Source of the DNA: Enterobacter cloacae complex sp. ECNIH7
GTDB lineage: Bacteria; Pseudomonadota; Gammaproteobacteria; Enterobacterales; Enterobacteriaceae
Direction: 5' to 3'
Length of the DNA: 64,000 nt
Assembly (NCBI RefSeq): GCF_002208095.1
Contig: NZ_CP017990.1
Location: 1 to 64,000, forward strand
Both the position numbers and the translations under genes were made by a program. The notes beneath the pieces are model-generated. The model was not told the origin of the DNA and searched no databases. It was given only the letters and a program-made list of their open reading frames with translations. The number at the start of each line of letters is the position of its first letter. Within the stretch, counting starts at the first letter, position 1. Below are positions 60,320 to 64,000 of the stretch, one piece after another.

Positions 60320-60651
60320 CGTGGAGGCATTTCAGCGGGCGGGATGACGGCGTTTGTCGCCAGATTTTCCTGCTCGCTTTTCTCTACCCGCGAGCGTACG
60401 GAGTTGTCCTTACGAAACATATCCCACGGCAGCAGAAGCGTATCCGCCACGGCCGTAAACGGCATATCCAGGATAACCAGGGATTTGGTGCCCCAGTTTG
60501 TATCGTCATCGGAGATCATCGCCGCGCTGGCGCGCGTCCCCGGATATGTTCCTTCTTTACCGCCGGTGTGAGACATCACGCTCGAACACCCGCAAAGTAA
60601 AACTACCCCGCTGAACGTCGTCAGCTTTATCAGAACATTTTTCATCATCAC
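60316..60651 (-). CDS. yidQ: YidQ family lipoprotein (DUF1375)
   Basis: A 111-residue predicted lipoprotein. The signal peptide ends in a lipobox-like VVLLCGCSS (lipidated Cys near residue 22). The conserved core is GTYPGTRASAAMISDDDTNWGTKSLVILDMPFTAVADTLLLPWDMF. Function unknown. Three ATG codons in a row make the exact start uncertain by two residues. It is divergent from ibpA and ends 4 bases inside yidR. Confidence 0.9.
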   Translation of the reverse strand: MMMKNVLIKLTTFSGVVLLCGCSSVMSHTGGKEGTYPGTRASAAMISDDDTNWGTKSLVILDMPFTAVADTLLLPWDMFRKDNSVRSRVEKSEQENLATNAVIPPAEMPPR

Positions 60652-60690
60652 TCAGTCATCGTTAATGGCACTGCATAGACCTGCAACTCA

Positions 60691-60733
60691 GGGTTATAGC
60701 GAGCCTTATCCAAAATGGATAGCCCTATAACCC
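60691..60733. repeat. Nested palindrome in the yidQ-ibpA gap
   Basis: Outer arms GGGTTATAG (60691-60699) and CTATAACCC (60725-60733), with inner arms TATCC (60707-60711) and GGATA (60717-60721). It lies 40 bases upstream of yidQ. A candidate operator or cruciform; no known motif recognised. Confidence 0.5.
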
Positions 60734-60827
60734 CGCACTGTGGCAGCCATCGCAATTTAACCCTTTGTGCTGTTGTCCCAGTCTAAGCGAGATGCAGGAA
60801 AGTGCAAAAAAAAGTGCAGCTGTCGTT

Positions 60828-60856
60828 CTTGAAAAGCCCGATTGCAGACCCATTTT
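60828..60856 (+). promoter_or_regulatory. Sigma-32 heat-shock promoter of ibpAB
   Basis: CTTGAAA (60828-60834), 14 bases, CCCATTTT (60849-60856). This is a near-perfect RpoH promoter and gives a leader of about 100 bases before ibpA. Confidence 0.93.
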
Positions 60857-60933
60857 AAGAATGTGGCCCGATAACGAACTCGCCTGATGGGTGTTCGGGG
60901 GCGCAAAGGCCTGTCCATGGTGGAAGGCTACAA

Positions 60934-60958
60934 TTTCTCGCTGATTTCAGGAGTTTTA
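60934..60958 (+). promoter_or_regulatory. ROSE-type RNA thermometer of ibpA
   Basis: CTC (60937-60939) pairs with GAG (60951-60953) and CTGA with TCAG, leaving a bulged G at 60940 opposite the ribosome site AGGAG. A bulged G facing the Shine-Dalgarno is the mark of ROSE elements, which melt on heating and release the start. Confidence 0.85.
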
Positions 60959-60961
60959 TTT

Positions 60962-61372
60962 ATGCGTAACTTCGATCTTTCTCCGCTATACCGTTCTGCA
61001 ATTGGTTTTGACCGCCTGTTTAACCATTTAGAAAATAACCAAAGCCAGAGCAACGGCTACCCTCCATACAATGTTGAGCTGGTTGACGAAAACCACTACC
61101 GCATCGCCATTGCCGTCGCCGGTTTTGCAGAAAACGAACTGGAGATCACCGCGCAGGACAACCTGCTGGTGGTGAAAGGTTCCCATACGGCCGAGCAGAA
61201 AGAACGTACCTACCTTTATCAGGGCATTGCCGAGCGCAACTTTGAACGCAAGTTCCAGTTAGCCGAGAACATTCACGTTAAAGGCGCGAACCTGGTTAAC
61301 GGTCTGCTGTTTATCGAACTGGAACGTGTGATTCCGGAAGAGAAAAAACCGCGCCGTATCGAAATTAACTAA
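60962..61372 (+). CDS. ibpA: Small heat-shock protein IbpA
   Basis: A 136-residue alpha-crystallin-domain chaperone that holds aggregating proteins for DnaK and ClpB. It starts [20 protein letters not shown]. The alpha-crystallin domain spans about residues 35-120. The C-terminal IEIN carries the I-x-I anchor. One Gly shorter than E. coli IbpA. Heat-shock promoter and thermometer upstream, ibpB 136 bases downstream. Confidence 0.97.
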   Translation: MRNFDLSPLYRSAIGFDRLFNHLENNQSQSNGYPPYNVELVDENHYRIAIAVAGFAENELEITAQDNLLVVKGSHTAEQKERTYLYQGIAERNFERKFQLAENIHVKGANLVNGLLFIELERVIPEEKKPRRIEIN

Positions 61373-61483
61373 TTACGCGGGTCGCGTGAGCGCCCCACCC
61401 GAACTTGCTTGCCGTAACGGGAGCATATGCGAATCCATCAGGATTTGCAGGTACAACTGCGCACAAAATTACACTGTGCCGAA

Positions 61484-61505
61484 CTCGCTTCTCAGAAGGA
61501 GATTT
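61484..61505 (+). promoter_or_regulatory. ROSE-type RNA thermometer of ibpB
   Basis: CTC (61484-61486) pairs with GAG (61499-61501) and CTTC (61488-61491) with GAAG (61495-61498), with a bulged G at 61487 and a TCA loop. The same design as at ibpA, covering the AAGGAG site. A further hairpin lies at 61429-61448. Confidence 0.82.
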
Positions 61506-61508
61506 AGT

Positions 61509-61937
61509 ATGCGTAACTATGATTTATCCCCCCTGCTGCGTCAGTGGATTGGTTTTGACAAACTGGCTAACGCCCTGCAAAGCACCACCGAGCAACAGAC
61601 GTTTCCGCCGTACAACATCGAAAAAAGCGACGATAACCACTATCGCATTACCCTTGCGCTGGCCGGTTTCCGCCAGGACGATCTGGACATCCAGCTTGAA
61701 GGCACTCGCCTGACCGTGAAGGGGTCGCCGGAAAAACAAGAGACCGAGACCAAATGGCTGCATCAGGGGTTGGTTAATCAGCCGTTTAGCCTGAGCTTTA
61801 CCCTGGCAGACCATATGGAAGTGTCTGGCGCAACGTTTACCAACGGTCTGCTGCATATCGACCTGATCCGCAACGTGCCGGAAGCCATCGCGCCGCAGCG
61901 TATCGCCATTAGCGAGCGGCCGGCGTTGAACAGTTAG
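61509..61937 (+). CDS. ibpB: Small heat-shock protein IbpB
   Basis: A 142-residue alpha-crystallin paralogue of IbpA that loosens IbpA-substrate assemblies and aids release to DnaK/ClpB. It starts [20 protein letters not shown]. The C-terminal RIAI is the I-x-I motif, and it has a longer Ser/Pro tail. The start follows the thermometer. Transcribed with ibpA. Confidence 0.97.
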   Translation: MRNYDLSPLLRQWIGFDKLANALQSTTEQQTFPPYNIEKSDDNHYRITLALAGFRQDDLDIQLEGTRLTVKGSPEKQETETKWLHQGLVNQPFSLSFTLADHMEVSGATFTNGLLHIDLIRNVPEAIAPQRIAISERPALNS

Positions 61938-61952
61938 CACTGTGCGGGCTGA

Positions 61953-61992
61953 TGCCCTCACCCTGGCCCTCTCCCTGTGGGAGAGGGTGAAA
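61953..61992. repeat. CT/AG-rich palindromic repeat, copy 4 (partial)
   Basis: CCCTCACCCTGGCCC then CTCCC / GGGAGAGGGTG, one arm of the family seen in full at 27494 and 34471. Directly before the ibpB terminator. Confidence 0.75.
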
Positions 61993-61996
61993 AGAT

Positions 61997-62023
61997 AAAG
62001 CCCTGCCCCGGCAGGGCTTTTTT
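61997..62023 (+). terminator. ibpAB terminator
   Basis: AAAGCCCTGC, CCCG loop, GCAGGGCTTT, then TTT. A 10-bp perfect stem and T run about 60 bases after ibpB. Confidence 0.95.
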
Positions 62024-62102
62024 GTGCGCCATCACCCATACAACCGCCCCCGGCTCTGAGAGAATCCTTAGCATAACCAAGGTTATGATAAGGAAGTGGG
62101 TC

Positions 62103-63764
62103 ATGAGTGATATCGCGTTAACCGTCAGCGTGTTGGCCCTGGTCGCAGTTGTTGGCCTGTGGATAGGTAATATCAAAATCCGCGGTGTCGGGTTTGGGAT
62201 AGGCGGGGTACTGTTTGGCGGCATTTTTGTCGGGCACTTCGCCGACAAGCTCGGGCTGGTTCTCAGCGCCGAAATGCTCCACTTTACCCAGGAGTTCGGC
62301 CTGATCCTCTTCGTTTATACCATCGGTATTCAGGTGGGACCGGGCTTTTTCGCCTCACTTCGGGTCTCCGGATTACGGCTCAACCTGTTTGCCCTCGGCA
62401 TTGTGGTGATGGGCGGGCTGGTCACCGCAATTCTGCATAAAATCTTCGATATCCCGCTCCCCGTGGTGCTGGGCATTTTCTCCGGGGCGGTTACCAACAC
62501 GCCTGCGCTCGGTGCCGGGCAGCAAATCCTGCGCGATTTGGGTATCGAACCCGGCATTGTCGACCAGATGGGGATGAGCTACGCCATGGCCTATCCGTTT
62601 GGGATTTGCGGCATTCTGCTTTCCATGTGGCTGGTGCGCGTCCTGTTTCGCATTAACGTCGACAAAGAGGCGAAGGACCATGAAACCACGCTCACCAACG
62701 GCCATATGCCGATCAAAACCATCAACATTCGGGTCGATAACCCCAACCTGAACAATATGGCGATTCAGGACGTGCCGATCCTGAACAGCGCCAATATCAT
62801 CTGCTCCCGCCTCAAGCGTGACGATATGCTGATGGTGCCTGCCCCCGGCACCGTCATTCAGCAGGGCGATCTGCTGCACCTGGTCGGCCAGCCCGGAGAT
62901 TTAAACAACGCGCGGCTGGTGATTGGCCAGGAAGTGGATACCTCGCTCTCAACCCGCGGCACCGATATGCGCGTGGAACGCGTTGTGGTGACTAACGAAC
63001 ACGTTCTTGGCAAGAAAATACGCGATCTGCAGGTAAAAGAGCGCTATGACGTGGTGATCTCTCGCCTTAACCGTGCGGGTGTTGAACTGGTCGCCAGCCC
63101 GGAGGCCAGCCTGCAGTTCGGGGATATCCTCAACCTGGTCGGGCGCCCGTCGTCCATCGACGCCGTGGCGGATATGGTGGGTAACGCCCAGCAAAAGCTG
63201 CAGCAGGTGCAGATGCTGCCGGTGTTTATCGGTATCGGGCTCGGCGTGCTGCTCGGTTCTATTCCTGTGTACGTGCCGGGCTTCCCGGTGGCGCTCAAGC
63301 TGGGCCTGGCGGGTGGACCGCTGATTATGGCGCTGATCCTCGGGCGTATCGGCTGTATCGGGAAGCTCTACTGGTTTATGCCACCGAGCGCCAACCTGGC
63401 GCTGCGCGAGCTGGGTATCGTGCTGTTCCTGGCGGTGGTCGGGCTGAAGTCCGGCGGGGATTTTGTCGATACCCTGGTCAAGGGCGAAGGGATGAGCTGG
63501 GTAGGCTACGGTATCTTTATCACGGCGATCCCGCTGCTGACGGTGGGAATACTGGCGCGGATGTTCGCCAAAATGAACTACCTGACGCTGTGCGGGATGC
63601 TGGCGGGCTCCATGACCGATCCGCCCGCGCTGGCTTTTGCCAACAACCTGCACGCCACCAGCGGTGCGGCTGCGCTCTCCTATGCCACCGTCTATCCGCT
63701 GGTGATGTTCCTGCGCATCATCACCCCGCAGCTACTGGCGGTGCTGTTCTGGGGAATGGGCTAG
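62103..63764 (+). CDS. yidE: Putative aspartate:alanine exchanger family transporter YidE
   Basis: A 553-residue membrane protein with two sets of about five to six transmembrane helices around two cytoplasmic TrkA-C (RCK-C) domains (residues about 195-370). Duplicated family motifs are [22 protein letters not shown] ([18 protein letters not shown]) and [18 protein letters not shown]. Related to AspT exchangers; substrate unknown. The start at 62103 (MSDIALT) matches E. coli. Its last 33 bases overlap yidP in antisense. Confidence 0.93.
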   Translation: MSDIALTVSVLALVAVVGLWIGNIKIRGVGFGIGGVLFGGIFVGHFADKLGLVLSAEMLHFTQEFGLILFVYTIGIQVGPGFFASLRVSGLRLNLFALGIVVMGGLVTAILHKIFDIPLPVVLGIFSGAVTNTPALGAGQQILRDLGIEPGIVDQMGMSYAMAYPFGICGILLSMWLVRVLFRINVDKEAKDHETTLTNGHMPIKTINIRVDNPNLNNMAIQDVPILNSANIICSRLKRDDMLMVPAPGTVIQQGDLLHLVGQPGDLNNARLVIGQEVDTSLSTRGTDMRVERVVVTNEHVLGKKIRDLQVKERYDVVISRLNRAGVELVASPEASLQFGDILNLVGRPSSIDAVADMVGNAQQKLQQVQMLPVFIGIGLGVLLGSIPVYVPGFPVALKLGLAGGPLIMALILGRIGCIGKLYWFMPPSANLALRELGIVLFLAVVGLKSGGDFVDTLVKGEGMSWVGYGIFITAIPLLTVGILARMFAKMNYLTLCGMLAGSMTDPPALAFANNLHATSGAAALSYATVYPLVMFLRIITPQLLAVLFWGMG

Positions 63765-64000
63765 CAGGTCGTCCGGGTGGACGCGCCGCAGATGGTAGTC
63801 CACCTGGTAATCACTGGTATTTCGGAACATTACGGAATAATTGAGGAACTCGCCGCTGTCGCTGTAGGAGAGAGACGTAATTCGCAGCAGCGGCGTCTGT
63901 TCCGGCAGGTTCATATAACCGGCCAGCGTTTTATCTGCCAGCACCGGCGTCAGGCTCTCGTAATTGCCGCTGATGGTGATCCCGCACTCCTTCTCGATGT
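63732..64000 (-). CDS. yidP: GntR/HutC-family regulator YidP (C-terminal part only)
   Basis: The reading frame is open to the right edge, so the N-terminal DNA-binding part is outside the window. About 89 visible residues form the end of a UTRA effector domain: [22 protein letters not shown], then [23 protein letters not shown] and a tail ending SPEQHRQ. This matches the end of E. coli YidP. The function is unknown. Confidence 0.9.
   Translation of the reverse strand, partial: IEKECGITISGNYESLTPVLADKTLAGYMNLPEQTPLLRITSLSYSDSGEFLNYSVMFRNTSDYQVDYHLRRVHPDDLLAHSPEQHRQ

Overview
The window is enterobacterial core chromosome. Gene content, gene order and near-identity of most predicted proteins to their Escherichia coli counterparts (recalled, not searched) place it in Enterobacteriaceae. 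The lack of a tryptophanase operon next to mnmE, the REP type, and the LysR/oxidoreductase pair after gyrB suggest an Enterobacter-like organism. The genus is an inference.

Layout, left to right: yieP-hsrA (regulator and efflux pump), convergent with the ribose operon rbsDACBKR (minus strand, 2.3-8.1 kb). Then kup (K+ uptake), divergent from ravA-viaA, and asnA divergent from asnC. mioC, the replication origin oriC (15.48-15.78 kb), mnmG and rsmG follow. The ATP synthase operon atpIBEFHAGDC runs to 26.0 kb, followed by glmU-glmS and the phosphate operon pstSCAB-phoU with tandem Pho boxes. A minus-strand block carries yieH, chrR, yieE, yidZ, mdtL and mnmE, with plus-strand adeP inside it. Next is the rpmH-rnpA-yidD-yidC cluster (minus), divergent from dnaA-dnaN-recF-gyrB.

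After gyrB the order departs from E. coli K-12. A LysR regulator and a divergent zinc-independent oxidoreductase sit where yidB would be expected. Then come yidA, the galactonate operon dgoRKADT, yidR, yidQ, the heat-shock pair ibpA-ibpB (sigma-32 promoter and two ROSE-like thermometers), the putative transporter yidE, and the start-truncated yidP at the right edge.

Functionally the window joins replication initiation (oriC, dnaA, dnaN, gyrB, recF), energy and ion supply (atp, kup), translation and membrane assembly (rpmH, rnpA, yidC, mnmE, mnmG, rsmG), cell wall precursor synthesis (glmUS), and sugar or phosphate scavenging (rbs, dgo, pst). I see no rRNA, tRNA, insertion sequence, prophage or CRISPR array. 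I found no convincing undescribed multi-gene system. The best candidates for a second look are small regulatory structures and the LysR/oxidoreductase pair. Protein starts were chosen by ribosome-binding site and by match to known family lengths.
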